NCBI RefSeq assembly: GCF_010183535.1
Contig: NC_071332.1
Location: forward strand, 16,802,001 to 16,866,000
Length of the DNA: 64,000 nucleotides
Direction of reading: 5' to 3'
Origin: Caenorhabditis remanei
Taxonomy: Eukaryota > Nematoda > Chromadorea > Rhabditida > Rhabditidae
The notes beneath the pieces are model-generated. The model was not told where the DNA came from and did no database searches. It was given only the letters and a program-made list of their open reading frames with translations. Shown piece by piece: positions 22,020-32,335 of the stretch (position 1 is its first letter; every line of letters starts with the position of its first letter). Both the position numbers and the translations under genes were made by a program.

Positions 22020-22280
22020 GTTTAGCAGTTATAATTAAGCGTATCATTTTTGTTACTATAACACAGATTAGCAAAGTATCTTTATCATCGTCCATCTCAA
22101 TTGACCAGATTGTTATCCCTTCCAAACTATGGGATTTCTTATATTCAACTTTTTCTCTCAAACTTATCGCATTTTCATATCCTAAAAATTATTGTTTCTC
22201 GGGGAGCCAAATAAATAGTGTCTTTGAATTCTGATGCCACGTAGCAGACGACACATCTCTTTTCTATCTTCAACATCCGA
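22020..22280 (-). pseudogene. Fragment of a chil-like GH18 gene
   Basis: Matches the 3' end of the chil-like gene at 25890-27392: LREKVEYKKSHSLEGITIWSIEMDDD, and upstream the SGSQINSVFEF and CHVADD pieces separated by a stop. No 5' part is nearby. A 3'-end duplicate left as debris about 4 kb from the full gene, same orientation. Confidence 0.75.
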
Positions 22281-22461
22281 AAATTGGAATTCTGGAGCCT
22301 AAAATCAGATATTAGATTGCTTGTTTCAAAAACTTGCATCTTAAAATGCGGTTTATTTTACAATGTGGTAATAAAAAAGAAAAACTGAATTTATTATGAA
22401 ATTCAAGAATTACAGGTAACGCAGGAGAGATAAAATCAAAACGTATTAATTTCCAGCCATG

Positions 22462-23697
22462 TTAAGCAGTAGCTCCCCCGCCAATTGAGCTAATTGTGAC
22501 TGATTTCTGAAAACACACCTTAAAAATTCGCCCTGCCTCTTTGCTTCCCTTCTCCTTTTTTTTTCTCCGCAAGCATTTTCTTACTGTATCCATATAATCT
22601 GATGAAATTAGCATACAAATAAAACAATGTGTTACACAATTCATAGTGGTTAGTGTTTTAGCATTGGTTCGGAAGTTGACAAAGTAAATTCTGTGTAAAA
22701 AAACAATATGTTATACATTGACATTTTTGACTCACTGTATCAACTCATAAGGCTTGAGGTAAACACGATCGAAAAATAAAACACAAGCGTCAATAGATTC
22801 TGTGAAGAAACTCAAAGTAATTATGAGTACAAGAATTATTTGACTGAAACATTTGTAAAAACAGAAACAAAGACAAGATATACTCACTCATCTTTCCAAC
22901 TCTTCTTCCTAATTACTTTTTGGAGTTTCACGAATTGAATGACAATTGAGATGATGTAAATAGAAACACACAGGCACTTCATGCAGTCATTTATAAATTT
23001 TTGAGAATAAAATAAATCATAGTCGACATCCAGTCGACAATCGAAAAAACGAGTTTGATACCAAACTTGCCAAGCAGTGCACAGTCCTGCGAATCCAAAA
23101 ATAAGGAAAAATTTGATTGGAAACTTCAAGGATAGTGAAACAATTTCAAGAGCCGATAACAGTAAAACTAAAAGAGAAGATAAACTTTTAACTGTGTGTT
23201 GCAATGACATGATGATGGGTCTCCAGATGTTATGTGAGTTTGGGCGAGAACTATGGCACGTATTTCCAAGAAGATCGTCTAAAAAACCCCAAAGAATACT
23301 ACCAGAAAAAAAAAATAATGTCAGAGAGACAAATGATAATAAGAATTTGAAACACAAACTGAGTTCTTAATGGCTTTCGGGTAATAATCGTGAAATGAAA
23401 TAGATTCAGAAAGATACCGAAAATCGAGAATACCATATCTCCAAGAGTCGCTACTCTCACATTATACTCCGCAATGTAAGGTTCAATTTCAAAGAATTCG
23501 GGCTCATAAACTTTGTATGCTTCTGTGGTGGTAGTGGTTTTCGTGTTGAATCGAGATATGAATTCTGAAAAATTCAGCTTTTGGGCTTCTGGAACTTCAG
23601 GTGATCTCTTATATTGAGCACCGGTGATCACGCAGAAAAATGACAAATTTTTATGAATTTTTAAAAGCAAAGGTCGAAAAACTTCGAAAGCTATCAT
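22462..23697 (-). pseudogene. srw-like receptor with homopolymer frameshift (copy C)
   Basis: Exon 1 encodes LNLFHFTIITRKPLRTQFVFQ and IIICLSDIIFF. At 23306-23315 there is a run of ten A (T on the coding strand), after which the family sequence continues one frame over (SGSILWGFLDDLLGNTC, then LEIVSLSLKFPIKFF). Nine bases would join the two halves cleanly. Downstream exons carry ILVLIITLSFFTESIDAC and the C-terminal THCFICMLISSDYMDTVRKCL, ending at 22462. Either a true frameshift or a homopolymer error. The start codon is uncertain. Confidence 0.65.
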
Positions 23698-23904
23698 TAA
23701 AGTGATATCAACGGTTTGGTTTCATATTTAGAATAATGTGCATTGGTCTCTTTTTGTAATCTGAGAAAACTTTGAAAAATGACAAGTGACATGATGCATG
23801 TGTTACTTGAAAAGAAAAACATTTTGAGAAAACAAAAATTGAATGTAGTGATATTTGTCAAGAAAAACTGCCTGATTCTGTTTAGTAATAGAATCCCGAT
23901 CTCC

Positions 23905-24085
23905 AAAACCTGACATTTCGTAACCAGACGTTCCGAAACCGAACATTTTGAAATCAGACGGTTTGCAACCGGTGGTTATGAAATCGAATATTTTGAAACC
24001 GATACATCGAAACACTAAATGTGCTATTCGATTTCGAAATGCTCAGTTGCGAAATATCCGGTCGGAAATGTCCTGTTTCAGTCTC
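23905..24085. repeat. Degenerate GAAACCGNNCATTTTGAAA repeat
   Basis: Units of about 18-20 bp built on TTTCGAAACCGNACATTTTGAAA recur with many substitutions between 23905 and 24085. A related texture occurs at 35590-35790 and faintly at 48990-49065. Diverged satellite-like debris; no coding. Confidence 0.5.
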
Positions 24086-24271
24086 GGGCAGCACACTGAG
24101 TGAGAGTAATAAACACTACAGAGTAGATGTAGTTGATCATGAGATCAGACTGGACTACATACACTATATGAGGGAGGAGCGTCACACCAACAATTCAGGA
24201 AAACAACAAATCGCTACGAATTTCCATTTGTGTTGTCCCAAAATATTTTCTTTTCAGGTTACACAAGTACT

Positions 24272-25633
24272 ATGTCACTTGAAAATATAAGACAAGTGAA
24301 CATTTCTGAATACCATTTTACCAATTCTACACGCTGCGTCGAAGAAAATTGGTTCGAAGTCGAGAACAATTTGATTCGTCAATTCTTCTGCGTTTTCACA
24401 GTAAACTTCAATCGTATTTCTATACGTCGATTGTACGAAAATGGTGTGTATCTCGCTGCGTTCTGTATCCTTGTCAATATTTTTCATATCATTGTTCTAT
24501 CCAGAAAGCCATTGAGAACTTCCCCCGTTTTTGTAATTCTACTGGCACTTGCAGTAATGGATATAATCTCTCTATCATATGATGTTCGTACTGAAATATT
24601 TTATTTATACAGAGTTATTAATGTGTGCTACTCCAAAGAAACAGATTACAAAATATTGTTTATCAAAAATGCAATGGAATCAATTCGATTTTATTGTAGA
24701 AATTGTTCCACATGGCTCATTTTCAGCATCGCTCTTATAAGAACCCTCGTTATCAAATATCCATTGAATCCAAGAATTGATGTTCTCTCAAAACAAAAGT
24801 CTGCATACTTTGTGATTTTTGGAATCTTTTTGTTCTCTGCGCCTATTAATATCTTTGATATTTATAAATATCAAATTATTTTATTCAATGATAACTATAA
24901 GTGCGAACAATATCCACCATACCGTGTCTATTTTTATACTACCAAACTTTCTAGTTTTTTCCAAACCGAAGAGAGAATAGCTTTGCGAATTCATAAGACT
25001 CTTGACGCAATCGTTTCAAGTGAGTTTTTTCCTGACTCAAAACTTCAAAACGTTTCATTTACGTGTTTTTCTTCTGGCGTCGTCATTTCTCCAATTTTAG
25101 ATAGCTCCATGCATACTTTTCCCAATCATTACATTTGTCTTGATTCGAGAAATTAGGAAAACAGGAGAACGTCAACAAAAATTGGGATCTTCTTCCGCTG
25201 CAGCAGATTCTAAGAACACATCGAGATTAGTACTGTTTTTAACAGTGCCATTTTTTATAGCCGAACTTCCCCTTGGAATAGTTTTTATGATATCTCCAAT
25301 TGACTTTTTTCAACTCCAGTTCGGATTCGGGTTAGTGTTCATAGCATTTTTATGTCTTTATCAGTCACAAATATCATCATTATTCAGCTTTTTATTGGAA
25401 GGTATCGAGAATTTCTTCACATATGTTCTCTCTGGTACGACTGCCATTCATATGATTGTTTGTGTTTTTATGTCAGCTCAATATCGGGATACTGCTTTGG
25501 CAATCATCAGATGTGGCTATCCAGTTATAGTAAGTAATTATTAACTGCGATTACAAAATCGTTTTGTTTAAATTTGTAGGAAAAGAGAGAAGAGAAGGTG
25601 ACCCAAATGCAATTGACAGCGAACAATGTGTGA
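24272..25633 (+). CDS. srw-like receptor (copy D)
   Basis: Start MSLENIRQVN at 24272 is followed by NxS/T glycosylation sites. Helix 1-2 has VNIFHIIVLSRKPLRTSPVF and LALAVMDIISL; helix 3 has CSTWLIFSIALIRTLVIKYPLNP, a clear srw signature. An intron at about 25021 (donor GTGAGT, acceptor GATAG) joins IVS to TPCILFPIITFVLIREIRK. Helices 6-7 and HMIVCVFMSAQYRDTA follow. A last short exon, EKREEKVTQMQ, ends at TGA 25631-25633. No lesion seen. A more divergent subfamily than copies A-C and F. Confidence 0.8.
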
Positions 25634-25889
25634 AATGCAGCTTGCAATCTATCGGAAAATCGAACACTAATTCTGAGCAACTAGTTTATCAGTATACTTT
25701 TGTATTAACAAAATAATAGCACTGTTTTTCATGAAACCTGTTTCTAATGAATCATATAAAAACATATTTGTTTTTTTCCGTAGTGTTCTACAATTATTGC
25801 AACAAAGTTTTTTTTTAATTCAGAAACAATTGAAAATTGGTCATCACAGAGAAGACTCAATTTTTTATTTTAAATTCAGTAATTCTTAT

Positions 25890-27392
25890 TTAGTCACAAT
25901 TATAATTAAGCGTATCATTTCTGTTACTATAACACAAATCAGCAGAATAGACCGAATTCAACAGACTATCATTATCATCGTCCATCTCAATCGACCAGAT
26001 CGTTATCCCTCCCAAACTATGGGCTTTTGTATATTCAACTTTTTCTCTCAAACTCTTAGCATTCTCGAATCCTAAGAATTTTTGTTTTTCGGGTAGCCAA
26101 ATAAATGGTGTCCTTGAATCTTGATGCCACGTAGCAGAAGATACATTCCATTCCTCTGACTTCATATTTCTCCATGGGATATACCCACCTTCGTACTGAT
26201 CAGATCCCTTAGTTTTTGGTTTAGCGGTGAACCACATCTCTCCTTTAGCATCAATCGGACCCTCCACATTTTTCCAATATGCTCCAAAAAATGGGACACC
26301 CATATTGACTCTTCTGGGTTGTTTTGTTAAGCATGTGTAATGTTTCATTGACCAGTCGACATTCGCATTTTCCTTTGTGCCAATTCCAGAGTACAACGGA
26401 GAGGAAGGACCGGTAAGAGGGCTCCCCTTCCCTTCTTCAAAGTATCCGTAATATCTTACAGAGCTCACATGAACAAAATCAACAATTTTTGATACTCCAT
26501 GCAAATCGAATGTGTCTCTATACCAAGGCCAATCATAGCTTGGTGAGACAATTGTCAACAGAAGAGGTTTTCTAATACTTTCCAGCGAGGCTCGAATCTC
26601 CCATAGCATCAAAACATAAGCGTCCCGATTCTCCCATTTCGTGGGCCATTTCCAACAAAGATCCACGCCATCAACCATATGATGTTGAATGAATACCTTG
26701 ATTGATTTTGCTAGATTTCTGAAATGATATTTGAGAATTGCACACGTGAGCGTGAACAAAACTCACTTCCTATACTCAGGGCTTGCAGAGACAGATGGGA
26801 AGTTCACGTAGTCAATGTATCCACCAATTGAGAACATGACTTTCAATTCGGGATTTAATTGTCTTGCCTTCTTTACAAGCTCCACAAACTTTTTCATTGC
26901 TCCATTTGAGGTGAAAAAGAGATTTCCTGTTGAGGTCAATTGAAGGTAGCCAAAAACGACATGAGTCAACTTTTGTAATTGGCTTTCAGAGATACCACGG
27001 TTACCGGATCCATCATAGAAGCCAACAATTCGAGTGGTACAAGATTTGAACAAAGAAACTGTTGTAGAATTTTTGAATGTTCCTGTAACTTTAGAACGTG
27101 AAACATGATTTTTAAAGTAAAAAAAACATACCAGCTTTGAAAAAATAATCTTCGATTAGAGGCATCACAATTGTGGTAAGCAGATGGGCAAGCAATCCGC
27201 AAAACAGGAAAATTAGAACACCATATTTTAACTTTTTCAATAAATGTTTTGTTCGTGAGGTTGAATTTCTGTTTCGTGATTTAATACTGGAAAATTACAA
27301 AAAATTATCCAAATATAATCAATATTAACTCACCGCTTTACATTCCCCTGTCCAGATGTTAACGGTTCTGATGTTGCTGCCGATAGTGGCAT
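25890..27392 (-). CDS. Chitinase-like GH18 protein, catalytically dead, membrane-anchored (chil-like)
   Basis: Starts MPLSAATSEP at 27392. A basic segment and one membrane helix (YGVLIFLFCGLLAHLL) give a type II anchor. The GH18 barrel follows: VVFGYLQL, VMFSIGGYIDYVNF, then DGVDLCWKWP, and GVPFFGAYWK, ending GITIWSIEMDDDND and NYNCD. Active chitinases have DxxDxDxE at the central motif; here the third Asp is Cys and the catalytic Glu is Lys, so no hydrolysis is expected. Nematode chil genes share this loss and several are induced by oomycete exposure; that link is family knowledge, not seen here. Introns lie at about 27334, 27120 and 26762. A 3' fragment duplicate is at 22020. Confidence 0.85.
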
Positions 27393-27677
27393 TGTCGTCA
27401 GTTCACTAGTTTTTCTTGTTATTTCTGGTCAAACCGTTATCAATAAGGTGTCACTTTGAATCAATCAACAGTTACGTTTTGATCTCTCATAACTTTCGAG
27501 GTGTTTACGTTTTTCGGTGATGGTTAGCACGTGATTCTCTTATCTCGACAAGCACTGGGGCTAAGTTTTACTCTGTAGTCAGTTTAAACACCTCCAGTTG
27601 ATTGACATTTATTCAGATAACTGTAGAATAGAATTCAAAATCAGCATTTTATTTACAAAACAAATGGTATCTAATTA

Positions 27678-28524
27678 TCAATATGTTTTGTTTAAAGTTC
27701 CCGATGATTTGTTAGTTCCAATAGTTGTCGGATGAACAGATGACTCCACCAAAATGGCCTGCACATTAAAAATATCTCTTAAAAGTTTTAAACTATTTTT
27801 AACTAAATTACCTTCACATTTTCCTCTTTCTTTTTCTCTCTCCAAAATAATCGTTTTGCTGTATCCCTATACTGAGAAGACATTATGATACAAATGAACA
27901 AGTGGAGAGCAGAACTGGCTATGATGAAAGCTAGCACCAAATTGTCCAAGTCATTGAAGTATAATCTGAAAATCTCTGACAGTATGAAAGATACAGAGGA
28001 GTTCAACGCTCACCGCTCTTCACATCCATCAAATAGGAATACATTTATCATATGTTTCATACCATACAACAATTCGGTTACGAAAGTGGACACCGCCATT
28101 GCAATGACCAATGATGACGTGTTATTTGGTCTAAGTACATAAATATTTCAAAGAAACTCTTTAAGAAAAACTCACTTATCATTTTTCAAATTCTTCCTTC
28201 GTTGCTGCGTTCTCTTCAACTCAAAAACTAGTGCAGCGACTAGAATTATATATAAGACACTGATGGCTATTGCGATGTACCCATCGATTGAGAAAAATTT
28301 CAGCTCCCAACTTTGACTTTTCACGGTTTGATAGGAAATGTATTCAGGAGGTTTTGGCTCAACAAACACAGGAAAACATCTGAAAACTCAATCAGTTTTG
28401 TGAAACCCTTTTGTTCCGAAAACTCACCGTTTGTCTTCCACAATTTTAGTTTTGAAAAAGTATATCAGACTCCACGATGTGCTAATAAGAGCTATGATTA
28501 CCATAACAATAATTCCCACTCCAG
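27678..28524 (-). pseudogene. srw-like receptor (copy E), C-terminal half
   Basis: Continues, after the 28525-31454 insertion, the receptor begun at 31994. It has helix 4 (GVGIIVMVIIALISTSWSLIYF) and exon YISYQTVKSQSW, then helix 5 with QRRKNLKNDK. The next exons give RPNNTSSLVIAMAVSTFVTE-like sequence and HLFICIIMSSQYRDTAKRLFW. A last exon, AILVESSVHPTT, runs to TGA at 27678. Its sequence and introns look healthy apart from the insertion. Confidence 0.75.
28523..28524. repeat. Left target-site duplication (AG)
   Basis: AG before the element's CTCGGCAAG; repeated after the element at 31455-31456. Removing one copy with the element restores the srw reading frame. Confidence 0.65.
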
Positions 28525-28547
28525 CTCGGCAAGTGTCGCCAAGTCTA
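28525..28547 (+). repeat. Left terminal inverted repeat
   Basis: Starts CTCGGCAAGTGTCGCC; identical over 23 bp to the complement of the right end. Confidence 0.8.
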
Positions 28548-28802
28548 GGCCAAACTCCTCGCCCCCACAAGTCTGGGAGAAGGCTACCACAAGTTTTGGC
28601 CAAACTTTGCGGTTGTCGCCGCGTTGAGAGACTGGTCCCCAAGTCTTGGCCAAAGTTTGAATATTGATTTTTCAGCATTCAACCTCTTTATTAATTATTC
28701 GAATTTTATCACTTTTCACTTATTTTCAGTCTCTTTCGAATGTCGTTTACCTTATTTGGGTTTTTCTAACTGATTTTATTCCACTACCGTATTCAGAGAA
28801 AA

Positions 28803-31173
28803 ATGAAAAGGACGGCAATTCGAGAAAAATTCGATATAGAAAAGGAGCGATTGGAGAGAAGAAAGGTTCAAACCAGGAGAAAAACACGTGAGTGTTAAGA
28901 AAAAAAATTCGGAGAAAAAAATGTTATTGAAGAAGAAATTCTCGATAGCGCCCTTATTAGAAAAAGAAGAGAAATCGGAGAGTTCGAGAATAGGATATCA
29001 AACAATGTCTCAATCGAAGACAATTTCGAAATTTTGGAACCGATGAGCTCTGAAACGATCGACTTGCACTGGGAACCACAACCTTCTATCCTACATTTTC
29101 ATGGTAGGTTATTACTTTTTTCTTAACTCCGAGGAATTGTCGAAAAAATAAGTATTATTCAGAATTCAAATCTTCTACTCGCGCTATTACAACAATGCAT
29201 GATTCGATTGAGGAACCAGACGATTTCGGTGAGAAAGAAAAAGTATGTGAGAAAGAAAAAGTAATCTATAGATTTAACTATTCAAACTTTTCAGGTTTTT
29301 CATCAAGCTTGGTTCCGATGCTCACGACGAAATCAAATATCGACGTCAAGTGAGGGATACTGTGGAATCAGTGATCAATACAAGCATCAACTATTCGCTG
29401 TGAGTCAATTCCTATGGGGATAAATAATCAGCAGTCATTTAATACAGACAAAACCTTCGTAACTACCAATACGACATTGATCTGGAGCAACTTGTTTATT
29501 GCTCGGTAAGTTAGAAATCCGCATTAGAAAAAACAAATATCGTCTTCAGAATCGCAAATTCTGCCATTTGCACTACCGATGGGACGATGTGAAGGCAATG
29601 AGACAGAGACGCCGAGAAGCAGGTTTAGATGTGGAGAATTACACAATTCAAGATGTGAATGTAAGAATATTCGAATGTAAGAATATTCGAAAAAAAAACT
29701 TGAAAATATACTAATACCAGTCGGTTCACGTCGCCTAACGGCGACTGAACCTCCTTCTCAACACCACCCTTCTAGGTGTTACAGCGCCTGCGGCGCTTCT
29801 CACATGGTTCAAACAATCGGGGTATCAGAATTCTCTTCTCTTCTGGTCCTATAACTTTTCTTCGATTGCTGGTAGTTTTTATTAACTTAGCAACCCGTTC
29901 CAGAGAGAACAATTTAAACACTTCTACTTTTCTGATAAGGTTCCGACAAATTATTGTAGAAGAACAGGAACTTAACTCTATTTTCCTCTCATCAATAGGC
30001 GATTCTCTAAATATAAAGTTTCAACTTTTGATTGATCGGCGGCAATGCCGCCACCCTCCCCTGAATGTGGCAATATGGCAAACTAAGGCCATATTTAAAC
30101 AAATTCTTATTCTAGAATTTGCTTTTTTCTTGAAGGTAACCGAGCTACGACAAAGTTCCTCATTCAGAAATCACGGGTCTCAGAATTAACTGTACTAAAT
30201 ACAGGGAATGTGTTCTTTGTCTGACTGAGAAAGCCCTCATCAAAAGAGAACTTCCTTTTCACATCTTCAAAAGATGCGTTGAAAGTAGTCTTTTGAAGTT
30301 TTTGACATATCGGCGGCGATGCCGCCTCCCTCCCCAAATTCTTTAAAGATTTTGTTTCATATACACGGAAATCTTCTTTTAGTTTAATTTGATCCAAAAC
30401 GTTCTGCTTCCTAAATTTTGGACTGTTCGGCGGCGATTCCGCCTCTCTTCTCTGGAATACTTCGAAACTAAAACTATTTCACATATTTCTAAGTTCAATA
30501 GTTAAAGAAGCTCCTTATTTAGTCTATTTTGATTTCAATCCTTTTCATTCGTACCTGAGTGCTTCACAAAAATTCTCAAAGTTCTTAAAGAAAACAAAAC
30601 TTCCTGATTCCCCTAAATATCTCACTCTTAACATGTCTACCTACTAAGTTCCTGATCGTTTTCTTTTATTTTCTCTATTATAACTTTCATATACTGACTA
30701 TCTATGCTCTTATCAAAACAAAAAACCAAAAAACTTTAAGGACCTGGCGGGAACGAACTCACTACCCCATGGGTGAGAGTCATCTGCGTAGACCGCTACA
30801 CCAAATACGCGCTGCCGGGCGCTCTCGAGTCAGTAGTATGATTGATTTTTTGAACTTTCTACCACCCTGTCGGGACACACCTTTTCTGAACGCTTTCTAC
30901 TGTTGAAATCGGCATCGTCTCCAGAAGACGTCAAATTTAATATTTTTGAAAAAAGAAAAGTTCGGGCATCATCTAAGGGAAATTTCCAATCTATCTATCT
31001 AGGTTTCATAAAAATCGGTCCACTACGGAGGGAGTTATGATTTGCAACAAATAAATCGACAGACATACTCTGTTGAATATTATTAGTAAAGATTCTTATT
31101 CAGGGCTCGTCGAAGCGCATCGGATTCTCCAATCGACGACGACATGAACCCGTATCCCATCAACGAAAATTAA
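28803..31173 (+). CDS. Unrecognised spliced gene inside the TIR element
   Basis: First exon: ATG at 28803, a strongly charged helix (AIREKFDIEKERLERRKVQ), donor GTGAGT at 28889. Further pieces: RKRREIGEFENRISNN and DLHWEPQPSILHFH (to about 29100), a piece at 29161-29230 (STRAITTMHDSIEEPDDF), and one from 29295 (LGSDAHDEIKYRRQVRDTVE). Then NLRNYQYDIDLEQLVYCS and FCHLHYRWDDVKAMRQRR (to 29660). After a 1.4-kb intron a last exon near 31105 reads SASDSPIDDDMNPYPINEN in one frame, and AATAAA follows at about 31256. Most donors and acceptors are consensus and frames join for the middle exons. The joint after exon 1 and the last joint are uncertain. No family recognised; not transposase-like. It could be a captured host gene fragment. 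Confidence 0.5.
30037..30443. repeat. Three GGCGGC hairpins in the element's long intron
   Basis: CGGCGGCAATGCCGCC (30037-30052), CGGCGGCGATGCCGCC (30311-30326) and CGGCGGCGATTCCGCC (30428-30443) are self-complementary, each preceded by TTGA/TAT-type AT stretches. Similar stems occur at 29720-29755 and 29785-29800. A recurring hairpin unit in otherwise AT-rich DNA. Confidence 0.6.
30739..30811 (-). other. tRNA-derived (SINE-like) segment
   Basis: On the minus strand an A box (TGGTGTAGCGG) and a B box (AGTTCGTTCCC) sit about 30 nt apart within 73 nt. The acceptor and T stems do not pair, so it is not a functional tRNA gene. It looks like a SINE head or tRNA pseudogene that could still recruit RNA polymerase III. 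Confidence 0.45.
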
Positions 31174-31431
31174 CAAATGTTTTCCCAGTTCCTTTTTTAA
31201 TGTTCCCATTATTATATTCTTTATTTGTTATTACGTTCTTTTCTATTTTTCTTTCAAATAAATTAAATCGATACAAAAATTTTAGAAGAAAAATGAGAAA
31301 GCCAATACAACAAATCTACAAGTTTAGGACAAGTTTTCCACAAGTCTAGGCGCACATCTCCCACAAGTCTTGGCCTGCTTTTACGTAACACTTGTGGGAG
31401 ATGTGCGCCTAGACTTGTGGGAGGCTCGTGC

Positions 31432-31454
31432 TAGACTTGGCGACACTTGCCGAG
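31432..31454 (-). repeat. Right terminal inverted repeat
   Basis: TAGACTTGGCGACACTTGCC then GAG; inverse of 28525-28547. Confidence 0.8.
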
Positions 31455-31994
31455 AGGTTTTGTTAGTTTGCTCACCAATGCACTCATCGGAAAAATGACC
31501 GAGAATGCCCGTACAGCTGCAATGTACAGTGAAAGAAGGCTCGAACATCTTCGACCCATTATTTTTATTGTTTTACTGAGTATCATAATCACGACTCGAA
31601 AATATGGAAGTGAGCCTACACAACTATCCCAGATGTTTGTATTTTCCCAGATTTGAGTCATTTCGAGAACAGTTCCCAGACATTGCAACATATCAGAAAT
31701 ACAAATTCCAATCATCACAATGTAAACGAGATTGCTTCTGAGTTCCTTCCGAGTCAAAATCAATAAATGAATCAAATTTAGAAAGAATCCAACGATAGTC
31801 ACAATGTGATAGATTAGCTCAACTTTGATACTGATCTCTAATAATATAGGAACGAAGTCGTGGAAATTAGAGAAGAAATATTTTCTTGAATTGGGGTATA
31901 CGGATAGGTAGTAGTCATCGTAACCAGTAAAAGTGTGATCGTTTATCCATGAATATTCAGTCGTAGTGGGGAGACGCGGTTTTTTCGTCTTCAT
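31455..31994 (-). pseudogene. srw-like receptor (copy E), N-terminal half
   Basis: Start MKTKKPRLPTTTEYSW at 31994, like the other members of this subfamily. Helix 1 LNLIHLLILTRKELRSNLVY, helix 2 GICISDMLQCLG, helix 3 GRRCSSLLSLYIAAVRAFSV, then FPMSALVSKLTKP, where the element breaks the codon series. The protein resumes at 28524 with GVGIIVMV. The whole gene would span 27678-31994 and is now interrupted in a coding exon. Confidence 0.75.
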
Positions 31995-32335
31995 TTTTAG
32001 TCTGTTGTTCGGAAACGAGCTTGATCAAGCTTTATATATTATTCTCGAGGAGAGAGAGGAATAGAAATTCATATGATGTGGGAAGTTAATTCCATGTTAG
32101 AAATCTTTGGTTTTGAAACATCAAAAGTTTGATACTTCAAGAAGATTTTGTTTACATGACAGTCGAAAATGAATATAAACATTAAAATGTTTTCATTGAA
32201 CAGCCCAGCGTCTTACGTGTAATTGCGTAAGTTGAAGACTCCACGAGAGCACCAGCAAATGTTGCCTTCCGTGCTTACGTTGAGAAAGAATTGTTCTAAA
32301 GTTTAAGAACACTACTAAGTCACTTACAAAACCGC
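31995..32335. other. Spacer between convergently ordered receptors
   Basis: Contains the downstream flank of str-like copy C (GTGCTTACGTTGAGAAAG at about 32270), which matches the flank downstream of copy B. No gene. Confidence 0.45.

Larger units (their letters stand above)
28525..31454 (+). mobile_element. 2930-bp TIR element carrying a multi-exon gene, inserted in an srw exon
   Basis: Ends are inverted repeats: CTCGGCAAGTGTCGCC plus AAGTCTA at the left, its complement ending CTTGCCGAG at the right. Subterminal words such as CACAAGTCTAGGC and CAAGTCTTGGCC repeat in both ends in both orientations, typical of DNA-transposon transposase-binding arrays. Flanks carry a 2-bp AG duplication. The inside has no recognised transposase; it holds a spliced gene (28803-31173), a tRNA-derived segment and GC hairpins. 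Non-autonomous DNA transposon with captured or native cargo; superfamily unassigned. A Helitron is unlikely because of the TIRs. Confidence 0.72.

Noticed and set aside
23905..24085. CRISPR-like array
   Set aside because: Units are degenerate with no constant repeat/unique spacer pattern, and the genome is eukaryotic.
29776..30189. 137-codon plus ORF in the TIR element
   Set aside because: Lies in the long intron among hairpins; no domain, and composition follows the repeat.
30739..30811. Functional tRNA gene
   Set aside because: A and B boxes are present but acceptor and T stems do not pair.
28525..31454. Helitron
   Set aside because: Terminal inverted repeats and a small target duplication are present; no 5' TC or 3' CTRR-hairpin end seen.
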